A stretch of 47,875 nucleotides of DNA from an uncultured bacterium (GTDB lineage: Bacteria > Bacillota > Clostridia > UBA1381). Position 1 is the first letter of the stretch. Each line of letters starts with the position of its first letter. This document shows positions 1 through 9,195 of this stretch, piece by piece. Below the pieces are notes generated by a model, which had not been told where the DNA came from, did not search any database, and saw only the letters and a list, made by a program, of their open reading frames with translations. A program made the translations under genes and the position numbers. The stretch is from the NCBI GenBank assembly GCA_905215805.1, contig CAJMRL010000023.1, positions 1 through 47,875 of the forward strand, in the 5' to 3' direction.

Positions 1-2
1 GA

Positions 3-56
3 AAAAGAGCCGTGAACAAAATGATTTAAAAAATCATTTTGTCACAGCTCCTTTTA
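3..56. terminator. bidirectional terminator
   Basis: A long, nearly perfect inverted repeat (arms about 8-27 and 31-50, with a few mismatches) is flanked by an A-run on the left and TTTT on the right. It can therefore end transcripts from either side, including the SLH gene read leftward from 3053, whose stop is about 130 bp away. Confidence 0.7.
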
Positions 57-182
57 TCATATATACTTTTCAATATCTTAGACTTATATTGCAGTCAAAA
101 TAATGCATTTTGTGTATTTCTTTGCATTATATATAAATCTACTTATAATCAGAAATAGCAGCTTAAAATACAATATCAAAAA

Positions 183-2080
183 TTATTCTGAAATATTATT
201 TATAAAGAAATGAAGCTGATCCTTTTCTGATACATGGACATTATACATATCTGCTATTTCAACAACTTCACTGCTTATTTCACTGACCTTATCTATCCAT
301 ATTGTTGGATTTAATGTTGATTCGCTACTATTCTTTAAATTTATTACAGAACCTATTAGCTTAGGAGAGGTTTCAACATATACTCCCTTTGACATCTCTA
401 TACCACCAAATTCATTATCACTTACATCTACTACTCCATCAAGCTCAACTTCTGCTCCGTTAATAAGAATTCCGCCATCTGCGCCCATTACAGAGATATC
501 CTTAAGCAACGCCTTTGTTTCTCCATACACCTGTACTCCGTAAAGCCCCTGCCAGCCTTCCTCATTATTGGTTATCTCGATATTTATATCTTCAATTGTT
601 ACATTCCCTGCATCTACTATTTCTATTCCATCTATGTTATTAAATATTATTTTGGATTTAGAGGATTTTGCATCGCTCTTTTGCCCCTTAAGAACTACGC
701 TTCTATTTATTGAAAGTACCTCATCTGCATTGATCTCATCTGTTATGGTAATAACTTTTATTTCCGGATTAGATATAGCATCATTAAGACTTTCCAAAGT
801 CGATGCTTCTGCAGTCATTGACTGAGGAATTCCATTTATGAAATAATGCTTTTGATCCTTTTCGGCATGCTCTACATACTCAAGTCCGGCAACTTCAACT
901 ACATCTTCCGAAAGACTGCTATACTTGTCTATCCATATTGTTGGATTTGATGCAGATTCGGTATCATTTTTGAGATTTTCTGCTACACCTATAAGTTTAG
1001 GCATAGTTTCAACATCTGCTCCTTTCGATACCTCTATACCGCCAAATTCATTACCGCTTACATCTACTGTTCCATCAAGTACAGCCTCTGCACCGTTTAC
1101 AAGTATTGCTCCATCCGCACCTGTTACTGATATGTTTTTAAAAACTATCTTTGACTTACCATACGCTTGGATTCCATAAAGCCCCTGCCAGCCTTCTTCA
1201 TTATCATTTATCTCTATTTTTATATTCTCAAGCTTAACATTTCCGGCATTTACGAACTCAAACCCATCAGTATTCTCAAAGATTACTGAAGATCCGGTTT
1301 CCACACCTTTAATTATTATCGGTCTATCAACATTTATTGTTTTATCAATATTTATATTTTCCGTTACATTTATCATTGCTACTTCTTCATCTGCAAGCGC
1401 TGTTTCAAGCCCCTCCTGATCAGTAACATTTACAGTTAAACCATCAATCTGTTCTGAAAGATAATAGTACATCTGATCTTTTTCTGTCTGCTCTGATTGA
1501 ATCAATCCCTCTGCTTCTACAACAGATGTTGTAAGCTCACTGACTTTATCTATCCATATTGTTGGATTTGATACTGATTCCGAATCGTTTTTAAGATTCT
1601 CCGCTTTCGCTCTAAGCTTAGGCATAGTTTCAATATCCGCACCCTTTGATACTTCTATACCACCAAACTCATTACCGCTTACATCTACTATGCCTTCAAG
1701 GTTAACTTCAGCACCATTAACAAGTACTGCCGCATCAGCGCCGGACACTGAAACATCACTCAGTGATACAGCTGATCCATATGCCTGTATTCCATACGAT
1801 CCATTCCACTTATCAGCCTCATCCTGCATCTTTATAATTATGTTCTTTATTGATACATTCTGTGAGTTGACTACCTGTATTCCATCCTTAACTTCAGCTG
1901 CAAAATCAATGGTATGCTTTCCTCCATCAAGAGTTATGTTATCACTGTTTATTTCTATTGTCTCATCAGAGTTAAGATCGCTTAACAGTGTTATCTGTGT
2001 TTCTTTCTCAAGCTGGCTCGCCTTTTCTACGGCCTCCTTCAAGCTTGCAAAGGCGTTTTTCCCCATTGTATAACGCTTTC
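183..2080 (-). repeat. three-unit internal coding repeat (beta-helix modules)
   Basis: The C-terminal two thirds of the SLH gene is a direct repeat of about 620-640 bp units. The WIDK codons lie at 288-299, 924-935 and 1545-1556, giving spacings of 636 and 621 bp. Blocks coding for NPTIWIDK, GGIEVSKG and EGWQGLYGIQ are almost identical between units at the DNA level, so the duplication is recent or kept uniform by recombination. The last unit (183 to about 800) is the most diverged, for example EMSKGVYVETSPK instead of EVSKGADVETMPK. Confidence 0.85.
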
Positions 2081-3053
2081 TGTTTGAAACAACGGTCCCT
2101 GTTTTACCTTCATAGCTACTGTTTACAATTATACTTGTTTCAGCCGCTGTAGAGATAGAGGAACCTCCTCCCCCGCCTCCGCTGCCGCCGGAACTGCCGG
2201 GAGTAGATGTCGGTTTCGGCGAAGCATCCTGATTTTCATCGGAACCTTCATTATCTTCATTCAAGCTTCCGCCAAGAGTTATAATCTCTCCCGAAACTGT
2301 AGTATTTTTTAATGTTACCACACCGTCTTTTACGCCGGGCGCGAGAATTAAATCGCCTTCTATTTCCATGTCCTCAAGTATAACATCTGCTGCATTAACT
2401 ATCACAATACCATTAATTTTTTCATCAGATGTGTATGTTCCGGCTTTTGTATAGAAGCCCTTTACAGCGTTATTTATAATTGTAACAAATTCCGCTCTGC
2501 TCATATTATTTTGAGGACGGAATGAATTATCCTCAAAACCGTTGACTAACCCCTTATTAGCTAAAGAATATATTGCTTCCTCAGCCCAATCGCTTATATT
2601 GTCAACATCCGTAAACGAAGGCACCTCTTCGTCTTGCGAAGCGACTTTTAAGGCTCTGACAAGCATAACTGCTGCTTCTTCGCGCGTAATAGGATCTTCG
2701 GGTCTGATTTCGTTATTATAACCCTGCATAATCTCATATGCCGACAATTTTAATATAGCGTCAGTATACCATGTTTCCTCTAAATCAGAATAAGTATTCT
2801 CCGCTGTATCCTGATAAGCCATAATACGGTCAAGCATAACTGCTAATTCGCCTCTTGTCACCATATCGTCAGGACGGAAAAATCCATCATATCCCTGAAT
2901 TATTTTATGGTCTGACCATATATCAATTGCTTCTGACGCCCAGTGGTTTTCAGTATCATCAAAGTCCACAGCAAGTGCACCGGTTGCAGAAGACGCTATT
3001 ATAGATAAACATATTGACTGTAATATTGCAAATTTACGTATTTTTTTGTTCAT
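183..3053 (-). CDS. SLH-domain surface protein with triple beta-helix repeat
   Basis: A 956-residue secreted surface protein. The start is set by AAGGAG 7 bases before the ATG at 3053; six further upstream codons are open but have no ribosome site. Residues about 1-30 form a signal peptide ending near TGALA. Three SLH domains follow (roughly 30-80, 85-135, 145-195), each with the family pattern GYxDxxFRP-xxxTRxE; SLH domains normally bind pyruvylated secondary wall polymers. A short bridge leads to a Pro/Thr and poly-Gly linker (KPTSTPG...GGGGG). The C-terminal part holds three units of about 210 residues that look like right-handed parallel beta-helix sheets (repeated G-I-x-V, N-V-x-I-x-N-I-x-I patterns), each ending in a WIDK...EKDQ block. 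No catalytic residues of pectate lyases could be identified, so it may be a binding or structural protein rather than an enzyme. The gene stands alone. Confidence 0.85.
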   Translation of the reverse strand: MNKKIRKFAILQSICLSIIASSATGALAVDFDDTENHWASEAIDIWSDHKIIQGYDGFFRPDDMVTRGELAVMLDRIMAYQDTAENTYSDLEETWYTDAILKLSAYEIMQGYNNEIRPEDPITREEAAVMLVRALKVASQDEEVPSFTDVDNISDWAEEAIYSLANKGLVNGFEDNSFRPQNNMSRAEFVTIINNAVKGFYTKAGTYTSDEKINGIVIVNAADVILEDMEIEGDLILAPGVKDGVVTLKNTTVSGEIITLGGSLNEDNEGSDENQDASPKPTSTPGSSGGSGGGGGGSSISTAAETSIIVNSSYEGKTGTVVSNRKRYTMGKNAFASLKEAVEKASQLEKETQITLLSDLNSDETIEINSDNITLDGGKHTIDFAAEVKDGIQVVNSQNVSIKNIIIKMQDEADKWNGSYGIQAYGSAVSLSDVSVSGADAAVLVNGAEVNLEGIVDVSGNEFGGIEVSKGADIETMPKLRAKAENLKNDSESVSNPTIWIDKVSELTTSVVEAEGLIQSEQTEKDQMYYYLSEQIDGLTVNVTDQEGLETALADEEVAMINVTENINIDKTINVDRPIIIKGVETGSSVIFENTDGFEFVNAGNVKLENIKIEINDNEEGWQGLYGIQAYGKSKIVFKNISVTGADGAILVNGAEAVLDGTVDVSGNEFGGIEVSKGADVETMPKLIGVAENLKNDTESASNPTIWIDKYSSLSEDVVEVAGLEYVEHAEKDQKHYFINGIPQSMTAEASTLESLNDAISNPEIKVITITDEINADEVLSINRSVVLKGQKSDAKSSKSKIIFNNIDGIEIVDAGNVTIEDINIEITNNEEGWQGLYGVQVYGETKALLKDISVMGADGGILINGAEVELDGVVDVSDNEFGGIEMSKGVYVETSPKLIGSVINLKNSSESTLNPTIWIDKVSEISSEVVEIADMYNVHVSEKDQLHFFINNISE

Positions 3054-3132
3054 AGTATTTCTCCTTATCAATTAATATTTAGTGTTCCGTTTGTATCTTA
3101 CTGATAGCCAAACGATTTCCTACAGCATCGAT

Positions 3133-3162
3133 AGGATAACACATTATATATATCTGTGTCAA
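3133..3162 (-). promoter_or_regulatory. putative promoter of the SLH gene
   Basis: On the minus strand TTGACA (3157-3162) is followed after 18 bp by TATCCT (3133-3138). It lies about 80 bp before the SLH start. Confidence 0.5.
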
Positions 3163-3370
3163 TAGTAATTAATTGAAGACAAAACATTATATTCATAAAA
3201 ATTCTGCTTTCTTCACTATATTGTCTTGAACGAAATAAATTAGCAAAAATACCGCTTTACGCCTCTCTTTAAATAATGGTCCTAATATCCTCATCTTGAC
3301 TTAGAAATTATTTTCAATATGTGTGACCATTCAATGACTTTTGTTCAAAATAAATGAACATCAAATTCTC

Positions 3371-3399
3371 TTGATTTTAATATATGTTTGTGTTATAAT
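3371..3399 (+). promoter_or_regulatory. promoter of the DUF4364-amidase pair
   Basis: TTGATT (3371-3376), a 17 bp spacer and TATAAT (3394-3399) form a near-consensus housekeeping promoter about 90 bp before the DUF4364 start. Confidence 0.7.
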
Positions 3400-3489
3400 T
3401 AATTTATAAATTTTTATATAAATTAATCAGCCGTTGTGCTGATTACTTTTACTCATAGCTATTAAATCTTGTATAATGAGGTGGTTATT

Positions 3490-4050
3490 TTGCTTTATCG
3501 AAAGGAAATAGATGATTCTATATTGATTCAATTTATAATTTTGCATACATTAAACAAATCAGACAATCCAGTAGCATATAATGATCTTTTAAACCTTGTA
3601 ATGGAAAACTGTAATATTAATTATAATGATTTTCAATTGGCGTTGGACAACCTCGTTCAGACAAAACATGTTCAAACTTTTTTAGAAGGCAAACACAATC
3701 AAAAATATATGGTTACCGAAAAGGGTGAAAATGTTGCTGATTTTTTTAGGACAAGAGTTCCTATCTATATCCGCGAACCAATAGAAGAATCAATAAGAAA
3801 ATTATTTCATGAGCAGCGTATAAGAAATGCTGTGCGCGGAGATATAATGCCCGCCCGACGAGGTGAATATAATGCTGAATGTTCATTATATGATGACGAT
3901 AATACATGCCTAATGAGTATTTCGTTATACTCCGGGTCTCGTGAACAAGCCGAACAAAATGTGAAATATTTTAAAAGCCATTCTGATAAAGTATATGCTA
4001 AAATAATAGAAGCATTTTCACCTGATGCCGATAATCTTAAAAATAAATAG
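3490..4050 (+). CDS. DUF4364 family protein
   Basis: A 186-residue protein matching the DUF4364 family of Clostridia, which is built on an N-terminal winged-helix fold (residues about 10-80, with the helix-turn-wing pattern ending in KYMVTEKGENVADFF). The family is thought to be regulatory, but no target is established. I take the TTG at 3490 as start because GAGGTGG lies 6 bases before it; a second TTG at 3469 is in frame but has no ribosome site. The C-terminal half (about 110-180) is an alpha/beta region with SLYSGSREQAEQN. The stop is 11 bp before the amidase start, so the two genes are probably cotranscribed. Confidence 0.8.
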   Translation: MLYRKEIDDSILIQFIILHTLNKSDNPVAYNDLLNLVMENCNINYNDFQLALDNLVQTKHVQTFLEGKHNQKYMVTEKGENVADFFRTRVPIYIREPIEESIRKLFHEQRIRNAVRGDIMPARRGEYNAECSLYDDDNTCLMSISLYSGSREQAEQNVKYFKSHSDKVYAKIIEAFSPDADNLKNK

Positions 4051-4061
4051 GAGGACGAATT

Positions 4062-5468
4062 TTGAACAAAAAAACACTTAGAATAATTATATATGTACTC
4101 GCTATACTAATCATAGCGGAATTTGTTGTCATTGTAATTAATCACCATTCAGATAAAACTGATCTAACAGATGGCTCTGCCGGACAGATACAAATTTCCG
4201 ATACGATTATTACTGTTAATGATACACAGATCCCTTCGTTTAACTATAATGAAGAATTGTATATAGCTGCCGAGGATCTACATAATTTTGGAATTGACAT
4301 GATTACTAATTCCGATGAAAGCATAAGCCTTATACACGATGATAGTATGGAGTTTAAAAGTACAGATGGTATTGACCGAGAATATTCAAACATTCCCGAT
4401 GGTTCAAAAGTCACTGCTTTTAATGCCGGATTCACAATAAAAGGGAAAAGCTTTCCTTGTTATACAGCCTATGATTATCATTTAATTCCGTTAGAGGCAT
4501 TGAAAAATTTTGGCACGTATTCTGAAACTGACGGACACGTATCTATTATACTTGGTCAGGCAGATAATTCATCATCATCTTCCACCACTGCAAACGCAGC
4601 TCAAGCTCAAGGCTCAACTGCATCACAGCAACAGGCCAAAGTAATAGAAGGCAGTGAAAACGCAAAAAATCGCCGCGGAGCATCTATAAATAATCAAAAC
4701 ATAACCGAAAAGAAAACTGTTATTGTTCTTGATCCGGGGCATGGAAAATCTTCAGGAGAAATGAGCAGCAGTGAAATGGAGGCTTCGGGTTATGTATACA
4801 ATAATAACCGCGAGCAATGGGGCGAATGGCGCCATTGGAAAAGCGGTACCACTTGGATTGACTGCGAAGGCTCCGGTTGCAGCGGCAGGCATCCGGAAGG
4901 AGGCTCATGCTGGTATTCCGCCTCAAGCGGAGATCGTGATATTGAACCGGAAATAAATCTTAATAATTCACTTGCAGCCAAAAAATACCTTGAACAAATG
5001 GGCTATGAGGTTCGTCTTACAAGAAGCACAAATGATGAAAATCCCTCTATTACAAAGCGTCTGCAATCTTGTTATCCTAATGGGGACATAACTAAAGATC
5101 CGGACGCCGCTATCTTTCTTTGTGTTCATTCAAACGCCGGAGGAGGAAGAGGAAGCGCATATATTTCCCTTAGCGGTGAATATGATCAAAAGGGGATTTC
5201 TTCATCATATGCCACTGATGGAAATAATTTAGGAAAAGCAATAAATGACAGAATAATCGCTCAGACAAGTCTGCAAATGTATTCAAACGGAATCATAAGC
5301 AGTGAGCCTCAATTGATCGCTTTTTGTAAAAGTCCTGTTACATGCGGATACATTGAAATCGGATTTTTTGACAATACAAGTGATTTAAATATTCTCAGAA
5401 ATGAATCAGATAAAATTGGTCAGTCAATTGCTGAAGGTATCGATGATTATTTAAAAAGCATTCAATAA
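4062..5468 (+). CDS. N-acetylmuramoyl-L-alanine amidase (Amidase_3)
   Basis: A 468-residue membrane-anchored wall hydrolase that should cleave the bond between MurNAc and L-Ala in peptidoglycan. A TTG start follows AGGAGGAC. Residues 7-27 form one membrane anchor. Residues about 40-165 resemble a stalk or copper-amine-oxidase-N-like region, followed by a Ser/Ala/Gln linker (about 167-195). The catalytic Amidase_3 domain covers about 215-467. Zinc ligands are visible as DPGHG, the Glu of EPEINL, and CVHSN; the catalytic Glu is in GYIEIGFF. Between the first two ligands is an insert of about 50 residues with three Cys (DCEGSGCSGRHPEGG, then SCW), absent from short CwlD/AmiC-type enzymes. It is in an apparent operon with DUF4364 and has a good terminator downstream. 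Confidence 0.85.
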   Translation: MNKKTLRIIIYVLAILIIAEFVVIVINHHSDKTDLTDGSAGQIQISDTIITVNDTQIPSFNYNEELYIAAEDLHNFGIDMITNSDESISLIHDDSMEFKSTDGIDREYSNIPDGSKVTAFNAGFTIKGKSFPCYTAYDYHLIPLEALKNFGTYSETDGHVSIILGQADNSSSSSTTANAAQAQGSTASQQQAKVIEGSENAKNRRGASINNQNITEKKTVIVLDPGHGKSSGEMSSSEMEASGYVYNNNREQWGEWRHWKSGTTWIDCEGSGCSGRHPEGGSCWYSASSGDRDIEPEINLNNSLAAKKYLEQMGYEVRLTRSTNDENPSITKRLQSCYPNGDITKDPDAAIFLCVHSNAGGGRGSAYISLSGEYDQKGISSSYATDGNNLGKAINDRIIAQTSLQMYSNGIISSEPQLIAFCKSPVTCGYIEIGFFDNTSDLNILRNESDKIGQSIAEGIDDYLKSIQ

Positions 5469-5519
5469 ATATTAAATTAATGATATAAATTTTTTGTGAC
5501 AATATATCGAAATATAACT

Positions 5520-5552
5520 GCGCCGATGCTATAACATAACATCGGCGCTTTT
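5520..5552 (+). terminator. Rho-independent terminator of the amidase gene
   Basis: Nine-base arms GCGCCGATG (5520-5528) and CATCGGCGC (5540-5548) are followed by TTTTCTAAT. The T-run is only on the plus-strand side. Confidence 0.85.
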
Positions 5553-5574
5553 CTAATAAAAATATATCGCTATC

Positions 5575-7923
5575 TTACCAAATATGAACTCTATCCTCAG
5601 GTGCGACCCACATTCCGTCGCCTTCCTCAATATCAAAGGCTTCATAAAACTCATCACAGTTAACAACTACACGGTTGACTCTAAGCTTCTCTGTACTGTG
5701 TACATCAGCCTGAGCGGCATATTGACAATATTCACGGCTTGCTGTTGCAGCCCAACAATTCGCCATACTTTTATAAAGTGTTTTAAAATCCGGATCCTCG
5801 AGTCCCGCAACAATTTCCGTAACACATGAAGCCGCTCCCTGGTCCGCAACATTCTCGCTTAAAGTAAGCGCTCCGTCCATAGGTATGCCCGGTATTCCCT
5901 CTTTACCGTCATAAAAGCTGATCATTTCTTCACAAAGCTTCTGAAAAGCTTCATAATCCTCCTGCGTCCACCAATCAGACGCATTTCCGCTTTCGTCAAA
6001 TTTAGCTCCATTATTATCAAACGCGTGAGTGATTTCATGCGCTATAATATATCCTATTCCTCCAAGATTCTGCTCATATGACGCATTTACATCATACATT
6101 GGAGCCTGCAAAATAGCAGCCGGAAAGGTGATATCATTAGAAGTTGCACTGTAACACGCATTGACGGTAAATGGATACATAATCCATTCTGTTTTGTCTA
6201 CCGGTTTATTTTGTAATTCAATCATTTCATTTTTTTGTGCCGCCGTAATTTCCAGCATATTTGTAAAATAGCTTCCGCCTTCCTCAGCAGACTTTATTTC
6301 AGCATTATCTATTTCAGATTCCCATTTATCCGGATAACCTATTTTTACTCCCATAGTATCCAACTTTTTTAAAGCATATTCCTTTGTGGTATCGCTCATC
6401 CATGAAAGATTCTGAATACGTTCTCTATATACTGAAATAATGTCGCGAACCATTTTTTCCACATCTTGTTTTGCCTGTTCTGAAAAATATCTTTCGGCAT
6501 ATAACTCGCCTATATAATCAGGCATAGTATTTGTCAATGTTAAAACGGCTCTTTCTTCCGTCGAGTAACTTCCCGAAACACCCATGAACTCCTGATTGAA
6601 TTTATCACTTGCATCAATGAATTCTTGGTTAAACGCACCTCCCCATCCCAACAGCAGACTGAGCTTTGCACATGCTTTCAAAGTTTCAATATTTTCATCA
6701 TTAAAATATTGTGCAAACGCCTTTGTTAAATCCACATCATAAATAATTATTTTATCATCCATTTGCAGCCCCGAATCAGCAAACACTGCGTCTATATCGA
6801 CGTCGGGAAACATATCTTTAATTTCCTGTATGGTAAATTCATTATATATCTTATCAACATTATTGCTATCTTCTGTATTCATCATAGAATCGGAGAGAAG
6901 CTTTTCCATCTCAAAGCATTGATTTGCCATAATTTCAGCATCGTTCTGCGTTTCTCCGCCTAAGACAAACAAAGTCTTTAACATATTTAAATAGCTGTTT
7001 ATTTGCTGTTCAGTACCATTTTTATAGGTATCCTTTGGAAGATTCGGGGAAAGCGTACTGAACATAAGCATATATCTATTGCTGTCCTTTAAATCTATCG
7101 TAATATTAAAGCCCATGAATTGCGATATATATAAATCTTTTACCAAAGTACTTTGTACCTTTATTAAATCTGAGGTAGTATTTGCTTCATTTATCATATC
7201 AAGATATGGTTTTAACGGCTCAATACCTATTTTATTTCTTGAGTCCATATCTGTCACATTTTTATAAAAATCAGCAATTTTTTGTTCCTTAGTCCCTTTC
7301 TCATATGTGCCATTTACAATTTCCTTAATAATTGCATCTATGTTTGCTGTACTTTCATCCGACAAATCGTACAAGGTGCCGCTTATCACACGTCCCGGCT
7401 TGATTTCCAAATTATTTAGCTTGTCTTTATTAACAGCAGCATAAAAATCATCCTTTAAATTAGAGCCAAATATGGAGTATACACGTTCAATAAACAACTC
7501 CATTTGTTCTTTAGTAACCTTTTCATCAGGAGCAAAAATCCCCTTTTCTGTCCCCGCAACAATTCCTGCGTTAAAAACATCCTCAAGCTCAGGTTCAGAC
7601 CATTGAGGAATGTCTGTAAAGTTATCTTTGGGTATTGCGACTCTTGCATTGTGTCCCGTTAATTCAGGGAAATCGCCAAAAGCCCGTTTAAGCATTACCA
7701 ACGCTTCATCACGTGTAACAATTTGATCCTCATATAACTGTCCATCTTCATATCCTTTTATAATATCTGTTTTTTGAACCGACGGATTATAATCCTCCGC
7801 CGCCTCTAAGAGCATTTCGGCTACCTCGCCTCTTGTTGCATAATTATCTTCAGCTATTACATTCGGAACACATCCGAGCATCGCCGTACAAAGCAATAAC
7901 GAAATAATTCTTTTTCTTTTCAT
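5575..7923 (-). CDS. M13 (neprilysin-type) metallopeptidase with SLH region
   Basis: A 782-residue exported zinc peptidase of family M13 (PepO/neprilysin type), which normally trims oligopeptides. Residues 1-25 are a signal peptide; the sequence AMLGC could be a weak lipobox. Residues about 28-145 carry two SLH-like repeats (GYEDGQLYEDQIVTRDEAL and AGTEKGIFAPDEKVTKEQME), so the enzyme is probably held at the wall. The peptidase part begins near 150 (DDFYAAVNKDKL). The active site is HEITHAFDNNG (zinc-binding HExxH) with the third ligand Glu and supporting Asp in ENVADQGA. The usual NAYY substrate motif reads NACY here. The C-terminus has the family pattern SPExxRVNxxVxN in altered form (TEKLRVNRVVVNCDEF). 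It is a single gene with no partner. Confidence 0.88.
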   Translation of the reverse strand: MKRKRIISLLLCTAMLGCVPNVIAEDNYATRGEVAEMLLEAAEDYNPSVQKTDIIKGYEDGQLYEDQIVTRDEALVMLKRAFGDFPELTGHNARVAIPKDNFTDIPQWSEPELEDVFNAGIVAGTEKGIFAPDEKVTKEQMELFIERVYSIFGSNLKDDFYAAVNKDKLNNLEIKPGRVISGTLYDLSDESTANIDAIIKEIVNGTYEKGTKEQKIADFYKNVTDMDSRNKIGIEPLKPYLDMINEANTTSDLIKVQSTLVKDLYISQFMGFNITIDLKDSNRYMLMFSTLSPNLPKDTYKNGTEQQINSYLNMLKTLFVLGGETQNDAEIMANQCFEMEKLLSDSMMNTEDSNNVDKIYNEFTIQEIKDMFPDVDIDAVFADSGLQMDDKIIIYDVDLTKAFAQYFNDENIETLKACAKLSLLLGWGGAFNQEFIDASDKFNQEFMGVSGSYSTEERAVLTLTNTMPDYIGELYAERYFSEQAKQDVEKMVRDIISVYRERIQNLSWMSDTTKEYALKKLDTMGVKIGYPDKWESEIDNAEIKSAEEGGSYFTNMLEITAAQKNEMIELQNKPVDKTEWIMYPFTVNACYSATSNDITFPAAILQAPMYDVNASYEQNLGGIGYIIAHEITHAFDNNGAKFDESGNASDWWTQEDYEAFQKLCEEMISFYDGKEGIPGIPMDGALTLSENVADQGAASCVTEIVAGLEDPDFKTLYKSMANCWAATASREYCQYAAQADVHSTEKLRVNRVVVNCDEFYEAFDIEEGDGMWVAPEDRVHIW

Positions 7924-8034
7924 AATTATATACCTTTCAAAATCAGTTTTTTAGTGCAGACATATATAAATATATTGTTTTCGCTCTTCTAATAAAATAT
8001 TTATTAATAAAATAATAGGACATTTATGTCTCAC

Positions 8035-8508
8035 TTAATAACGTATCGAATTTTTTACTGCACGGTCCATATCACGCCTTGCATCACGCTTTGCAATATC
8101 CGCGCGCTTGTCATATAGCTTTTTACCCTTGCACAATCCAAGTTCAACTTTGACTTTTGATCCCTTAAAATAAACGGACAATGGAATAAGAGAATATCCT
8201 TGAGTTTGCAGCTGACCATATAATTTAAGAATTTCCTTTTTATGCAAAAGAAGTTTTTTGGGTCTTAACGGATCTCTGTTAAAAATATTTCCTTGCTCAA
8301 AAGGACTGATATTCATGCCCTTTATAAAAACCTCTCCCTTATCTATTGACGCATACGCATCAGTAAGATTTACCTTTCCAAGACGTATAGATTTAACCTC
8401 TGTGCCAAACAGTTCAATTCCGCATTCATATTTTTCAAGTATAAAATACTCATGACTCGCTTTTTTATTTCTTGCCACCACTTTTATGCCCGATTTTTTA
8501 TCTGCCAT
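8035..8508 (-). CDS. smpB: SsrA-binding protein SmpB
   Basis: A 157-residue partner of tmRNA in trans-translation; it delivers SsrA RNA to stalled ribosomes. Family blocks are clear: NKKASHEYFILEKYECGIEL, GTEVKSIRLGKVNL near residue 35, then KLLLHKKEI, and a basic C-terminal tail (KKLYDKRADIAKRDARRD) that enters the mRNA channel. Length is normal. It starts 2 bp after the thioesterase stop on the same strand, so the pair is cotranscribed. No ssrA gene or rnr was seen in the window. Confidence 0.95.
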   Translation of the reverse strand: MADKKSGIKVVARNKKASHEYFILEKYECGIELFGTEVKSIRLGKVNLTDAYASIDKGEVFIKGMNISPFEQGNIFNRDPLRPKKLLLHKKEILKLYGQLQTQGYSLIPLSVYFKGSKVKVELGLCKGKKLYDKRADIAKRDARRDMDRAVKNSIRY

Positions 8509-8510
8509 GC

Positions 8511-9014
8511 TTAATCCTCCTTCTGCCGTGCTTTGCTTTTATGTCGATGCGACTCATATCTGCGCTGTCCTTCAAAATAAAGCTTCTGTATAAAAGGTTC
8601 ATTGCTAAATTCAATTGGAGTGACAGGAATCGGTTTGCCGTTTTCATCAACAGCTACCATAGTGAAAAATGCGGTAAGTGCAATATTAATTTTACCTGTG
8701 AGCAAATTTTCAGTCTCAACAGTTACAAAAACCTCCATAGATGAATATCCTGTATAAACAACATGTGCCGTACATATGATATGATCTCCAACATGAACAG
8801 GGCGTTTAAACTGTAATTCATCAACACGTGCAGTCACAACATTTGAATGTGCATATTTCATAGCGGACACACCGGCTGTTGAATCCATAAGCTTCATGAT
8901 CTCTCCGCCGTGAATATTTCCGGAAGCATTAGCCTGATAAGGAAGCAGCATCTGAGCCAAAACAGCTTCGGAATCTCTATATTTTTTATACCTTTCTTTT
9001 TCCAATTTCAACAC
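8511..9014 (-). CDS. acyl-CoA thioesterase (hotdog fold, YciA/BACH type)
   Basis: A 167-residue single hotdog-domain enzyme expected to hydrolyse acyl-CoA to free acid and CoA. The N-terminal half carries the family motif NIHGGEIMKLMDSTAG (the helix with the catalytic Asp), followed by VVTARVDELQFKRPVHVGD and the beta-strand blocks STMEVFVTVE-like (SMEVFVTVETENL). The C-terminus is Lys/Arg rich. The substrate chain length cannot be read from sequence. It lies immediately upstream of smpB with a 2 bp gap. Confidence 0.85.
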   Translation of the reverse strand: MLKLEKERYKKYRDSEAVLAQMLLPYQANASGNIHGGEIMKLMDSTAGVSAMKYAHSNVVTARVDELQFKRPVHVGDHIICTAHVVYTGYSSMEVFVTVETENLLTGKINIALTAFFTMVAVDENGKPIPVTPIEFSNEPFIQKLYFEGQRRYESHRHKSKARQKED

Positions 9015-9115
9015 CTCATATGGATTATATCATATAAAAGCTTATGTGTCAATGTGCAAAGTAAAGAGTGGATTTTTTAGTTATAATATGTAATATTTTA
9101 TTTTGTCAAAGTATG

Positions 9116-9144
9116 TTGAAAAAGATTTGCAAGTGTGGTATAAT
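9116..9144 (+). promoter_or_regulatory. promoter of the L,D-transpeptidase operon
   Basis: TTGAAA (9116-9121), 17 bp, TATAAT (9139-9144). The L,D-transpeptidase start is about 50 bp downstream. Confidence 0.75.
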
Positions 9145-9195
9145 ACAATAGAAACTATTGGGGATTATATGTTTATAGAATGAAAGGTCAAAAAA

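Larger units (their letters stand above)
3054..3489. other. intergenic region between divergent SLH and DUF4364 genes
   Basis: This A+T-rich divergent spacer carries the outward promoters listed separately. A small hairpin lies just before the DUF4364 gene (AATCAGC at 3425-3431 with GCTGATT at 3438-3444), followed by TTTT; it could act as a weak attenuator. No coding signal was seen in the remainder. Confidence 0.6.

Noticed and set aside
183..2080. CRISPR-like regular repeats at the left end
   Set aside because: The repeats are about 620-640 bp long, lie in one coding frame and encode protein modules.
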